This document shows positions 1-6,503 of a stretch of DNA of 24,766 bases, one piece after another. A model generated the notes under the pieces. It saw only the letters and a list, made by a program, of their open reading frames with translations. It was not told the origin of the DNA and did not search any database. Each line of letters begins with the position of its first letter. Within the stretch, counting starts at the first letter, position 1. The DNA lies in the IMG/VR virus record IMGVR_UViG_3300047493_000068, positions 1 to 24,766 of that record; one strand, 5' to 3'. The DNA comes from a virus. The translations under genes were made by a program, and so were the position numbers.

Positions 1-32
1 CCGTGCATAACTCGCTTCGTCCACACCTTGGA
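1..32. repeat. 32-bp terminal overlap showing the molecule is circular
   Basis: The first 32 bases are identical to the last 32 (24735-24766). The iteron cluster continues smoothly across the join, with copies at 24674-24737 and another at 34-52. The simplest reading is a circular replicon of 24734 bp written with a short assembly overlap. A genuine phage terminal repeat is less likely because the overlap is so short and sits inside an origin. Confidence 0.88.
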
Positions 33-33
33 T

Positions 34-52
34 GGGGGGGGGTGATCCGCCG
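34..52 (+). repeat. Iteron copy 4 of the origin cluster
   Basis: This is a run of G followed by TGATCCGCCG, the same unit as the three copies at 24674-24737. It lies 5 bp beyond the stop codon of repA. On the circle it is 49 bp from copy 3, about twice the 23-24 bp spacing of the other copies. One slot of the array is therefore degenerate or missing. Confidence 0.7.
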
Positions 53-56
53 AACG

Positions 57-989
57 CTATTCCGCCGGGTCAGCGATCTGCACCATCGTCTTCGGCACCG
101 GCGAACGCGACGGCAGCAGCAGCAGGCCGCCCGTCACCTGCTCGATCCTGGCGTCCGGGTAGACGGCCGAGACTGATCGCAGGGCCTTCACCATCTCCCG
201 CTTGAAGTCCTTCGCCTCGCGATACTCCTGGCCGAACTGGGAGCGCAGGTTCGCCCAGGACAAGCGCGTGCCGCTGGCGCTCTTCACGCGATGCAGGCGG
301 TGGGCGAGCCAGGAATACACGTCCAGGGCCAGAGCGGAGTGCTTCAGGGCGCTCAGTGCCCGCGCATCGAGCGGGACGGCATATTCGATCAGGGAGGCAT
401 AAAAGTCGGGCGTCAGCTCGATCACGCCCGGCCAGAGGGCGCGCTGGTTCGGCGAGGCGCTCATCCAGGCGGAGAAGCGCTTGATGGGCTTCGTGTCCAG
501 CGTCTCCAGCCCGACGCCGAGGCTCATCCTGCAGGCAGCCAGGGCGCGCATCTGGCGGTTGAAGTTGGCGTATTCCTCGCCCCCGGTGCTGATCCCGAGG
601 TGCAGGAGGAACTCGCGAACGGAATGGCCGACCTCGACCACCGGCGACCGGGTCCTGACGGCCTCGCTGCTGACGTGGACCAGCGCGAGCCGCGGCCGGG
701 TGCCATAGGGCAGAGGCTGCTGCTGCCACACCTTGCCGTTCCAGAGCTTCCCGGCCTCGATCAGGAGGGAGACGTTGCCGCTGGTCCTCTCGAAGGTCTC
801 GCCGTCCACACGCCGGCGGGGCAGCCCAACCTGGCAAAGCACGGAGTGGAGGAAGTCGGCCCGGCGCGGGGGTTCGTCCGCGATCGTCTCCGCGGCGCGC
901 ACGATCCGGGCTACTGTCGGCGTGATAGCCGTGGCGACATCAAGCAGTTCCCCCTGCCCGGCCGTCTTGGGCTTCGGCCGCTTCGCCAT
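57..989 (-). CDS. repA: Plasmid replication initiator RepA (RepA_C family)
   Basis: This 310-residue protein resembles the plasmid-encoded RepA family (Pfam RepA_C) known from IncW-like and alphaproteobacterial plasmids. It should bind the iterons just past its own 3' end and open the origin together with DnaA. The C-terminal half carries the family's hallmark helix ALDVYSWLAHRLHRV (residues 221-235), followed by a winged-helix-like stretch. The N-terminus is basic (MAKRPKPK). The ATG is preceded by GAGGAA at good spacing. The gene is divergent from the recombinase gene, and their shared 165-bp gap holds palindromic operator-like sites, so its expression may be tied to the partition proteins. 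A truncated second copy of the C-terminal half lies at 24052-24455. The family call is by recognition, not by search. Confidence 0.85.
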   Translation of the reverse strand: MAKRPKPKTAGQGELLDVATAITPTVARIVRAAETIADEPPRRADFLHSVLCQVGLPRRRVDGETFERTSGNVSLLIEAGKLWNGKVWQQQPLPYGTRPRLALVHVSSEAVRTRSPVVEVGHSVREFLLHLGISTGGEEYANFNRQMRALAACRMSLGVGLETLDTKPIKRFSAWMSASPNQRALWPGVIELTPDFYASLIEYAVPLDARALSALKHSALALDVYSWLAHRLHRVKSASGTRLSWANLRSQFGQEYREAKDFKREMVKALRSVSAVYPDARIEQVTGGLLLLPSRSPVPKTMVQIADPAE

Positions 990-1070
990 GGGCTTCCTCG
1001 GCTGGTGACCGGCCTACGTTACCGGGCCGGGCTGAGTCGCGGCAATGTCGGGTATCACGTCCAAACCGAA

Positions 1071-1109
1071 TTGATGATCCATCATAAAACGCCATTGACG
1101 CCAAGATGG
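1071..1109. promoter_or_regulatory. 15-bp palindrome plus half-site in the repA/recombinase promoter gap
   Basis: TTGATGATCCATCAT at 1071-1085 is a palindromic site matching those before parA (2190-2204) and after the partition genes (3187-3225). Exactly 24 bp on, at 1095, the left half TTGAC recurs but the right half is degenerate. The site lies between two divergent genes and could repress repA and/or the recombinase gene when bound by the ribbon-helix-helix partner of ParA. The match is visible; the binding protein is inferred. Confidence 0.55.
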
Positions 1110-1114
1110 TGCAT

Positions 1115-1150
1115 CATTACTCCTGAGAAGAGGAAGTATCAGGAGTAATG
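1115..1150. promoter_or_regulatory. lox-like inverted repeat next to the recombinase gene (candidate recombination site or SD-sequestering hairpin)
   Basis: Perfect 12-bp arms CATTACTCCTGA (1115-1126) and TCAGGAGTAATG (1139-1150) flank 12 bp. Allowing one mismatch gives arms of 14 bp around an 8-bp centre (1129-1136), the geometry of loxP and other simple tyrosine-recombinase core sites. The right arm also contains the AGGAG ribosome-binding sequence of the downstream gene (ATG at 1156). The same repeat could therefore fold in mRNA and hide the start signal. Confidence 0.5.
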
Positions 1151-1155
1151 TTGCC

Positions 1156-2115
1156 ATGGGTGGCGAGATTGTCCCTGCCGCCGATGCCGGCCTCGTGCTG
1201 ACGCCCGCGGCCGTCGCGCGAGCCCAGGCCTATCAGCGCGCCTCGCGGTCCAGGGGCACGATGAGGGTCTACGCGGGCGACTGGCGCCGCTTCGCCGCCT
1301 GGTGCGAGGAAGCGCGCGTCCCTCCCCTCCCCGCTCAGCCGGCTGCCGTGGTCGCTTTCCTTGCCTCTGAGGCTGACAGCGGCATCAAGGCGGCAACCAT
1401 AACCCGCCGTGCCGCAGCCATCAGCTACATGCACGAGATCGAGCGTCTCCCTTCCCCGACGGCCGATCCGGCTGTGAAGGCTGTCCTCGGCGGCATCCGG
1501 CGCACGCTTGGGACCAGGCCAGAGCAGAAAGCCCCGGCGACCGCGAGCAGGCTTCGGGACATGCTCGCTCACTGCCCGGCCACGAAGCGCGGAAAGCGCG
1601 ACCGCGCTCTCCTAGCGCTGGGCTTCGCCGGAGCATTCCGCCGTTCCGAGCTGGTGGCGCTGACGGTCGAGGACATCACCGAAACCGCGCATGGGCTGCG
1701 CGTGCTGATCCGCCAGAGCAAGACGGACCAGGAGGGCAAAGGCCATGAGATAGCCATCCTCCGCGGCGCCAAGCTGCGCGCTGTCGAGGCGCTCCGCGAT
1801 TGGCTGGCCGCGGCCGAGATCACGACAGGCCCTCTCTTCCGGCGCGTGAACAAGGCTGATCGCGTCATGGATGCTGCTCTGGAGCCCGAGAGCGTCGCTG
1901 ACATCGTGAAGCGCTATGCCGTGCTGGCCGGCTTCGATCCGGCCTCCTATGCGGGCCATTCACTGCGGGCGGGCTTCCTGACGAGCGCCGCTGAGGCGGG
2001 GGCAGACGTGTTCCGCATGATGGATGTCAGCCGGCACAAGCGCGTTGAGACGGTTCGCGGCTATATCCGGCGGGCTGACGCCTTCAAGAACCACGCAGGC
2101 GCTGGCTTTCTATGA
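1156..2115 (+). CDS. Tyrosine recombinase/integrase
   Basis: This 319-residue tyrosine recombinase has an N-terminal SAM-like core-binding domain (about residues 25-110) and a C-terminal catalytic domain (about 130-312). The full catalytic set is visible: Arg162 in GAFRRSEL, Lys189 in SKTDQEG, His268 and Arg271 in GHSLRAG, His294, and nucleophile Tyr303 in RGYIRR. It should cut and rejoin DNA through a 3'-phosphotyrosine. On a plasmid such enzymes resolve multimers or mediate integration; no substrate is shown here except the lox-like repeat 6 bp upstream. AGGAG lies 10 nt before the ATG. An excisionase-like gene at 23771-23989 is a possible directionality partner. Assigning it to a resolvase or an integrase role is not possible from sequence. 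Confidence 0.9.
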   Translation: MGGEIVPAADAGLVLTPAAVARAQAYQRASRSRGTMRVYAGDWRRFAAWCEEARVPPLPAQPAAVVAFLASEADSGIKAATITRRAAAISYMHEIERLPSPTADPAVKAVLGGIRRTLGTRPEQKAPATASRLRDMLAHCPATKRGKRDRALLALGFAGAFRRSELVALTVEDITETAHGLRVLIRQSKTDQEGKGHEIAILRGAKLRAVEALRDWLAAAEITTGPLFRRVNKADRVMDAALEPESVADIVKRYAVLAGFDPASYAGHSLRAGFLTSAAEAGADVFRMMDVSRHKRVETVRGYIRRADAFKNHAGAGFL

Positions 2116-2141
2116 GGGCAGGGCATCATCCCATCGCAGAT

Positions 2142-2229
2142 ATGACGGGGTGTCATGTTGCCGAATTGACTTACCGTCATACGCATGAATTGATGATCGA
2201 TCATATCCGGCAGATGGTGACCCACCAAT
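2142..2229. promoter_or_regulatory. Array of palindromic sites at 24-bp steps upstream of parA (probable centromere/operator)
   Basis: Three 15-bp palindromes start at 2142 (ATGAC-N5-GTCAT), 2166 (TTGAC-N5-GTCAT) and 2190 (TTGATGATCGATCAT), each exactly 24 bp from the last. A weaker member (ATGGT-N5-ACCAA) begins in phase at 2214. The array ends about 20 bp before the parA start. Type Ib partition systems typically place centromere and autoregulatory sites for a small ribbon-helix-helix protein directly upstream of parA. Confidence 0.68.
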
Positions 2230-2245
2230 CGCCTTGGGTGATGAT

Positions 2246-2911
2246 ATGATAATCGTGGCGATTGGCAACCTGAAGGGTGGGGTCGGAAAGTCGACCTTGG
2301 CCGTCAACTTGGCCTGCGAGCTCGCGGCTCGCTGCACGGTTCGCCTCATCGATGCTGACGTTCAGGAGACGGCCACGGAATGGCTCGCAGGCGGCCGCCT
2401 GCCCATATCAGGCGAGGCTCTGCCGCTCGAGGATGAGCGCAAGGCGCCGATGTGGCTGCGGCGCGTGAGAGGGCAGGGGGCTGACCTGGTCGTCATCGAC
2501 CTGCCTCCGCAGACCGGAGCGTCCACGGCCGCGGCGCTCATGGTGGCGGACCTGTTCCTCATCCCCGTGGCGCCGTCTGGGCTCGACCTCCGGGCAGCGG
2601 TGAAGGCGCTGGACCTGCTGAAGGAAGCGCGAGAGGCGAGGGGAGGGGGCGAACCCAAGGCTCTCCTGGTGCCGTCCCGTGTCGATCGACGGACTGGCGC
2701 CGGACGCGAGATTGAGGCGGCCCTGCACGAAATGGGCGAGCCAGTAGGGCCGGCGATCGGCCTTCGGTCGGCCTTCATCGACAGCGCAACCTCGAGAGAA
2801 TGGGTCGGAGGCTTCGCGCCCCGGTCAGTTGGGCATCAAGAAATCCAGGCCTTGGCCGCGGTGGTGGATAGGCTGACACGGAAGAAGGTGGCGGAACATG
2901 GCGCAGCGTAG
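2246..2911 (+). CDS. parA: ParA-family partition ATPase (short, type Ib-like)
   Basis: This 221-residue deviant-Walker ATPase moves plasmid copies apart by forming dynamic ATP-bound patches on the nucleoid. The deviant Walker A motif KGGVGKST is at residues 10-17, an aspartate-rich segment LIDADVQ follows at 34-40, and the Walker B-like VVIDLPPQ is further on. It has no N-terminal helix-turn-helix extension, so it belongs with short ParA/ParF-type proteins rather than the long P1-type. I chose the ATG at 2246 because the P-loop then sits at the usual distance; an in-frame TTG at 2234 adds four residues. It overlaps the partner gene at 2898 by 14 bp, which suggests translational coupling. Upstream palindromes probably serve as operator and centromere. 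Confidence 0.92.
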   Translation: MIIVAIGNLKGGVGKSTLAVNLACELAARCTVRLIDADVQETATEWLAGGRLPISGEALPLEDERKAPMWLRRVRGQGADLVVIDLPPQTGASTAAALMVADLFLIPVAPSGLDLRAAVKALDLLKEAREARGGGEPKALLVPSRVDRRTGAGREIEAALHEMGEPVGPAIGLRSAFIDSATSREWVGGFAPRSVGHQEIQALAAVVDRLTRKKVAEHGAA

Positions 2912-3179
2912 GGGAAGCCTGATCGGCTCGATGAAGGCGGCGGTGGATGTCGTGGAAGCCGAGGCCGCCACGGCGGCCGTCATCCCCCGCACGGCGCTGC
3001 CGGCCGGCGAGATGACCACAACCGCCATCCACATCCCCAAGGCCACCTTGTCGCTCCTGCGGCGCGTGGCGGTGTCAAGGGCTGACAGTCAGGGCGGCCG
3101 CCCGTCCGTCTCGGCCGTTCTGGCGGAGCTGGTGGAGCGCGCACGGGCAGAGCTGGAAGCAGAGGCCGCACGGCGATGA
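2898..3179 (+). CDS. Small ribbon-helix-helix protein, probable ParA partner (ParG-like)
   Basis: This 93-residue protein is encoded directly behind parA, with overlapping ends. Residues about 40-90 read as a ribbon-helix-helix fold: a short beta strand (TTTAIHIPKATL), a basic first helix, a turn with GGRPS, and a second helix (VSAVLAELVERARAELE). The first 40 residues look flexible and alanine-rich, as in ParG-type centromere-binding proteins, whose mobile tail stimulates ParA ATP hydrolysis. It would dimerise on the 24-bp-phased palindromes around the locus and repress the operon. Position and fold support this; sequence identity to a named family is not evident. Confidence 0.7.
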   Translation: MAQRRGSLIGSMKAAVDVVEAEAATAAVIPRTALPAGEMTTTAIHIPKATLSLLRRVAVSRADSQGGRPSVSAVLAELVERARAELEAEAARR

Positions 3180-3186
3180 ACTATAA

Positions 3187-3225
3187 TTGACGATCCATCA
3201 ACATTTGGAATTGATGGTCTATCAC
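3187..3225. promoter_or_regulatory. Two palindromic sites at a 24-bp step, downstream of the partition genes
   Basis: TTGACGATCCATCAA (3187-3201) and TTGATGGTCTATCAC (3211-3225) begin exactly 24 bp apart. They match the palindromes at 1071 and 2142-2204. They start 8 bp after the stop of the partner gene, where no downstream gene on the same strand needs an operator. That favours a centromere role. Confidence 0.58.
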
Positions 3226-3254
3226 TTCATTGCCTACGCTTCCTGCCCGAGGGC

Positions 3255-3428
3255 CTACTCCTCCAGCGCCCGCCGCATCGTCCTGATCCACATGGCTGTC
3301 TCTCGCTACACCTCGCTGCGATCGGCCAGACGCGACGGCAGAGTCTCGCCTCCCTCCATCGTGTGCAAGCGCTCCCGGATCGCCTCTTTCCGCTGGTGCT
3401 GGAGCGTCGGCAGGAGAGCTGGCTTCGT
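3255..3428 (-). pseudogene. Remnant of a small minus-strand gene with an internal stop
   Basis: In one minus-strand frame the sequence reads as plausible protein from about 3428: QHQRKEAIRERLHTMEGGE, then LPSRLADRSEV, then a TAG (3306-3308), then RETAMWIRTMRRALEE, and a final TAG at 3255-3257. Codon use fits coding DNA on both sides of the internal stop, and a single change from CAG would restore one reading frame. No good start or ribosome-binding site is visible upstream. The gene family is not recognised. Confidence 0.4.
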
Positions 3429-3442
3429 GAGTTGGGTTGGTT

Positions 3443-3474
3443 CGGGATAAATGGGGAAGTAGCGGGATAAATGG
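3443..3474 (+). repeat. Short direct repeat CGGGATAAATGG, two copies 20 bp apart
   Basis: CGGGATAAATGG occurs at 3443-3454 and 3463-3474, with a partial third TAAATGG just after. The stretch is AT-richer than its surroundings and lies immediately past the 3' end of the fic gene. No function can be assigned. Confidence 0.4.
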
Positions 3475-3490
3475 TGTAGTAAATGGTAGT

Positions 3491-4570
3491 TTACGCCCCA
3501 TTCCCTCGCGCCCCACCCCTTTCTCCTCCGATCTTGCGCCATCGCGCGCCGCGTCCACGACCGCTAACCTCAAGCCGACCTTCACGCTTGAGCTGCTCAA
3601 GAATAGCCTTGATCCAATCCCGGCTGACGTTCGGGCAAACCGTTTCGAGCTCTGAAATGCTGAAGCTCCCCAGCATCCGCTCGATGGCGGTCACGACGAT
3701 ATCAGTCTTGCTGCCGTGGCCGGTGGAAAGCTGGCCGATCCGGCTTTCAAACTCGCGATAGGCGGCGAGGATCGTGCCAAGCCAATAGTCGATCCATGGC
3801 ATGGGATCATGGCGATTCTCGTGCCATCCCTGCGAAGCGCGATAAAGCGTGTCGTAGTAGCTTTCCTTCGTCTGTTCGATCACCCGTTCAAGGCTGATGT
3901 AGCGGCCGATTTCATAGCCCTGGTGGTAGAGCGCCAGCACTGAAAGCAACCGCGCCATGCGACCATTGCCGTCGGCGAATGGATGAATGCACAGGAAATC
4001 GAGGACATAGAGCGCAACCAGAATGAGCGGCTCATACCGGCCATCTTTGAGGTTCTGCCTGAAAGCCTGATGCAGTTCCTGCATCGCACTTGGCGTCAGA
4101 TGCGGCTCTGTCGGTCGGAAACGGATGAAGCGAGTTCCGTCTGGTCTGACTTCCTCAATCTCGTTCTGGACAGGTTTCCACATGCCACCTGGCACGGTCC
4201 CGTATTGCATGAGGTCGCGATGAAATTGCAGGACAACACGCTCGCTGAAGGGAATGTCAGAAGCGGCGCCATGGATGGTGGCCAGCACATCGCGATAACC
4301 GGCAATCTCGGCTTCCGACCTGTTTTGTGGTGCCGTCTTCTCGCGAATCAGCGCCTCGATTCGGCCACGCGAAGCCGTTACGCCCTCGATCCGGTTTGAC
4401 GACTCGACGCTCTGAATCAACGCCACCTGGCGCAGATTTTCCAACTTCTCTGGCGCCTGGATACGGAAGAGGTCTTGCCGTCCTTTGTTCTCGCCAATCT
4501 GCCGGATGGTCTGAACAAGCGTCGGTGGCAGGACCAACTGGGCGAGAAAGTCGGGAGAGAATGACGACAT
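3491..4570 (-). CDS. fic: Fic-domain protein (probable AMP transferase) with built-in inhibitory motif
   Basis: This 359-residue Fic protein carries a complete active-site motif HPFADGNGRMAR (residues 196-207; catalytic His196). Family members transfer AMP or related groups from nucleotides to target proteins and often act as toxins or regulators. The N-terminal Fic_N-like region contains SNRIEG (residues 58-63), matching the S/T-x3-E-G/N inhibitory helix, so this is a class II Fic whose Glu62 should restrain its own active site. The C-terminal 90 residues look like a winged helix with a basic glycine-rich tail. It is last in a minus-strand run: XRE regulator, a 30-residue ORF, fic. The ATG at 4570 is 3 bp past the 30-residue ORF's stop. 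Base composition is lower in GC than its neighbours, hinting at separate acquisition. The target is unknown. Confidence 0.88.
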   Translation of the reverse strand: MSSFSPDFLAQLVLPPTLVQTIRQIGENKGRQDLFRIQAPEKLENLRQVALIQSVESSNRIEGVTASRGRIEALIREKTAPQNRSEAEIAGYRDVLATIHGAASDIPFSERVVLQFHRDLMQYGTVPGGMWKPVQNEIEEVRPDGTRFIRFRPTEPHLTPSAMQELHQAFRQNLKDGRYEPLILVALYVLDFLCIHPFADGNGRMARLLSVLALYHQGYEIGRYISLERVIEQTKESYYDTLYRASQGWHENRHDPMPWIDYWLGTILAAYREFESRIGQLSTGHGSKTDIVVTAIERMLGSFSISELETVCPNVSRDWIKAILEQLKREGRLEVSGRGRGARWRKIGGERGGARGNGA

Positions 4571-4573
4571 AAC

Positions 4574-4666
4574 CTATTCCATGGTCGGCGCGGCCGCCAC
4601 AACGACCACCATGTGGGCGGTCCAGCCGCCGCCGTAGTGATAGGCGAGGGGGATGAAGTCGGTCAC
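4574..4666 (-). CDS. Short ORF (30 aa) between the XRE regulator and fic
   Basis: A GTG start overlaps the stop of the XRE gene in the arrangement GTGA, and the ORF runs 30 codons to TAG, 3 bp before the fic start. The protein begins MTDFIPLAYHYGGGW and ends in a hydrophobic valine-alanine stretch. Nearly all codons end in G or C, as expected of real coding in this genome. It may be a functional leader that couples fic translation to the regulator, or the stump of a longer gene cut by arrival of fic. It lacks the S/T-x3-E-G motif, so it is not a Fic antitoxin of the known kind. Confidence 0.5.
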   Translation of the reverse strand: MTDFIPLAYHYGGGWTAHMVVVVAAAPTME

Positions 4667-4902
4667 GCGCCCGGCTTCCTCATCCGCACGCCCGCACCGC
4701 CGCCGTTCTCGGGGATGAATTCGACGCCGGCGGCTTCAAGGGCGTCCTGCAGCGCGTCCAGCGTCCGCTCGTAAGGCTGACGCATCCCTCGTTCAAAGTC
4801 GGCAATCGTCTTCTTCGCCACCTTGGCGGCAGCCTCGAGGTCGTTCTGCGACCACTCAAGTAGCGCGCGGGCAGCCCGGCTTTGCGCCGGAGAAAGAGCC
4901 AT
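4663..4902 (-). CDS. XRE-family transcriptional regulator (79 aa)
   Basis: This is a small helix-turn-helix protein of the Cro/C1 (XRE) type. The DNA-binding fold covers about residues 4-60 (ALLEWSQNDLEAAAKVAKKT is the scanning helix region). It ends with the segment EFIPENGGGAGVR, a tail common in alphaproteobacterial prophage and plasmid regulators. The second XRE protein here (8173-8646) has the same tail, so the two are paralogues. It is the first gene of the minus-strand run leading to fic and is divergent from the small-protein operon at 4988. Two palindromic sites in the gap are likely targets, so it may control both its own operon and the opposite one. Confidence 0.85.
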   Translation of the reverse strand: MALSPAQSRAARALLEWSQNDLEAAAKVAKKTIADFERGMRQPYERTLDALQDALEAAGVEFIPENGGGAGVRMRKPGA

Positions 4903-4905
4903 TAT

Positions 4906-4970
4906 GGTGTAACCTTACATCTTTGATGTTGACTATGGGTCGATGAAAGGTTACATCATAAATGTAACCT
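4906..4970. promoter_or_regulatory. Operator-like palindromes between the XRE gene and the plus-strand operon
   Basis: AGGTTACAT-N5-ATGTAACCT (4948-4970) has perfect 9-bp arms. A related weaker site lies at 4908-4919 (TGTAA-CC-TTACA), 6 bp upstream of the XRE start codon. Both share the GTAA/TTAC core. Sites of this kind on either side of a divergent promoter gap are typical of autoregulating XRE proteins. Confidence 0.65.
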
Positions 4971-4987
4971 AACGCCAAGGCAACCCA

Positions 4988-5323
4988 ATGCATTACATCG
5001 GCACCCGCCACCCACTCGCTGAGCACAACCCCCTTCGGTCCGTCCCCTTCATGCGCACCCGCGCCGAGGTGTTCGGCCCGACGCCGCTGGAGGCGGCCCA
5101 GATCAAGCTGGCGCAGCTCCGGAGCTACCTGCCGGGCCTGATCGAGGGCGTCGCCTATTCCTGCAAGACGACGCTGGCTGCGGCTAATCGGATGCCGAAG
5201 GTCACGCGGCGTCGGTGGCAGGCAAACGCCATGCGCCAGGTCAACGCGGCCCGTGCCCGCGTGCATGCCTGCCTCAAGGACATCGCGGCGGCCGAGGCCG
5301 AGCTGCGTGCCCTGACGCATTGA
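4988..5323 (+). CDS. Conserved-looking hypothetical protein (111 aa)
   Basis: This is the first gene of a plus-strand operon. CAAGG lies at good distance before the ATG. The protein is mostly helical and basic, with many alanines and arginines from residue 30 onward and no membrane segment. Its last third (ARARVHACLKDIAAAEAELR) could be a short coiled coil. I do not recognise the family. Its promoter gap contains the palindromes described for the divergent XRE regulator, so it is probably repressed by that protein. Confidence 0.68.
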   Translation: MHYIGTRHPLAEHNPLRSVPFMRTRAEVFGPTPLEAAQIKLAQLRSYLPGLIEGVAYSCKTTLAAANRMPKVTRRRWQANAMRQVNAARARVHACLKDIAAAEAELRALTH

Positions 5324-5330
5324 GGCCGCC

Positions 5331-5513
5331 ATGCAGACCCGTGCAGCCCACTACCACGCCGCCGCCATGGCCTTCGGGCGCGTCCCTGCCGGCACCAGCC
5401 GCGCGGCGCTCGTCAGGCTCCATCGTGACCATTGCTGGCGCGCCAGCCGTGGGGATGCCGCTTGGCACCTGCGGCAGGCCGCCCGCCTGCGGATGCTGAT
5501 CGCCGCCGCGTAA
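5331..5513 (+). CDS. Small basic hypothetical protein (60 aa)
   Basis: It starts 7 bp after the previous stop, with GAGG 5 nt before the ATG. The product is short, rich in Ala, Arg and His, and likely helical. It has no recognisable domain. Its position in an operon-like run and its good ribosome-binding site are the main support. Confidence 0.52.
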   Translation: MQTRAAHYHAAAMAFGRVPAGTSRAALVRLHRDHCWRASRGDAAWHLRQAARLRMLIAAA

Positions 5514-5604
5514 CCGTCCCGCGCCGGGCGGTTCCCGGCATCCAGGCGGCACGAAGGAGATGGCCGTCCCCTCCGCGCCTCACCAAGAACAAGGAAATCC
5601 CCCC

Positions 5605-6051
5605 GTGTCCAAGGCTACATCCAGAACTATCCCGATCGTCGCCGCTTCGCCACCGAAGGCCGCGGCGATGGAACGTCCCGCCACCCGCCGCGACATCGCT
5701 GCCGGCGGCATCGCTATGCTGGTGCTCGCCGCCGCGGCGACCGGTGCGGCCAAGGCCGAGGAGTTGGACGGGCCGCTGCTCGCCCTCTGCAACGAGGCCT
5801 GCGACATCCACGCCGGCAGCATCCGCATCGAGGACGAATACGAGAGCAGGGGCCTCTCTATCCCCTATGAGACCGTCATCTGGCCGCGCACGGCCCGTTG
5901 GCACGACCTCTGCGCCGAGATCGTCGACACCCCAGCCCGGACGCCGAAGGGTATCCGCGCCAAGGCTCGCGTCCTGGCCGATGTCATCGCGCTCGACGAG
6001 CCGATGGTGGCCTCGCTGTGCGCCGATCTGCTGGGGAGGGCATCAGCATGA
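5605..6051 (+). CDS. Hypothetical protein with a Tat-like signal segment (148 aa)
   Basis: The GTG at 5605 is chosen because AAGGA precedes it at normal distance; the in-frame ATG at 5560 touches its GAAGGAG directly and would add 15 residues. Residues about 28-55 contain ATRRDIAAGG, then a hydrophobic stretch, then AKA before EELDG. This resembles a twin-arginine or Sec signal with an AxA cleavage site, so export to the periplasm is possible. The rest (about 95 residues) is a mixed acidic helical domain with cysteines at CNEACD and near the end. Its stop overlaps the next start as ATGA. No function is recognised. Confidence 0.62.
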   Translation: MSKATSRTIPIVAASPPKAAAMERPATRRDIAAGGIAMLVLAAAATGAAKAEELDGPLLALCNEACDIHAGSIRIEDEYESRGLSIPYETVIWPRTARWHDLCAEIVDTPARTPKGIRAKARVLADVIALDEPMVASLCADLLGRASA

Positions 6052-6503
6052 GCAACCGTGCGCAGTCGGCGCGCCCTACTCTGACGCCGAGCCTCTACGA
6101 CATCGGGCGCCAGATCGTCGCGCTGGAGAACATCCACGACGCCTACGACACCGAGGAGCTTAAGCGGGATCTCCCCGGCGACAAGCGCCATGCCCTCGAA
6201 CGGGCGAAGTCGCTCGTCTTCGCCCAAACGGAGGCCTTGGTCGACCTCGGGCTCGCCATGGTCCCGGAGACGGTGCCGGATGTGGTCGCGCAACTGGTGA
6301 TGGTCGACCGGCGGCTTGACTGGCTTGTGGCGTGCGACATGCCGGCCGAGGAAATGAAGGCGATCGCGGAGGACGTTCTCCACGTCGTCCGCGCAGCCTT
6401 GCCATTGCTGGCCCGGGCCGGCGGGATTGCCCTGGACGACGTTTCCAACGCGGGCGGCAATTTTAGCGCGTGGGAACGCCTAGAGATGGTGGAGGTGCGC
6501 TGA
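6048..6503 (+). CDS. Hypothetical helical protein (151 aa)
   Basis: The ATG at 6048 overlaps the previous stop (ATGA), indicating coupled translation. The protein is acidic and almost wholly helical, with no membrane segment or known catalytic motif. Residues about 10-90 could form a helical bundle. Much longer upstream starts in this frame would overlap the preceding gene and are rejected. Family unknown. Confidence 0.68.
   Translation: MSNRAQSARPTLTPSLYDIGRQIVALENIHDAYDTEELKRDLPGDKRHALERAKSLVFAQTEALVDLGLAMVPETVPDVVAQLVMVDRRLDWLVACDMPAEEMKAIAEDVLHVVRAALPLLARAGGIALDDVSNAGGNFSAWERLEMVEVR

Noticed and set aside
1-32. Phage direct terminal repeat or cos site
   Set aside because: The 32-bp identity lies within a plasmid origin whose iterons continue across the join, so circular overlap is the simpler reading.
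291-1148. Long plus-strand ORF opposite repA
   Set aside because: It is the mirror frame of repA in high-GC DNA, runs through the palindromic promoter region, and has no sensible domain or ribosome-binding site.
3181-3600. 139-residue minus-strand ORF covering the gap after the partition genes
   Set aside because: It overlaps the end of fic and the palindromes, and its frame differs from the one with coding character at 3255-3428.
4574-4666. Fic antitoxin gene upstream of fic
   Set aside because: The 30-residue product lacks the S/T-x3-E-G/N inhibitory motif, and the Fic protein already carries that motif itself.
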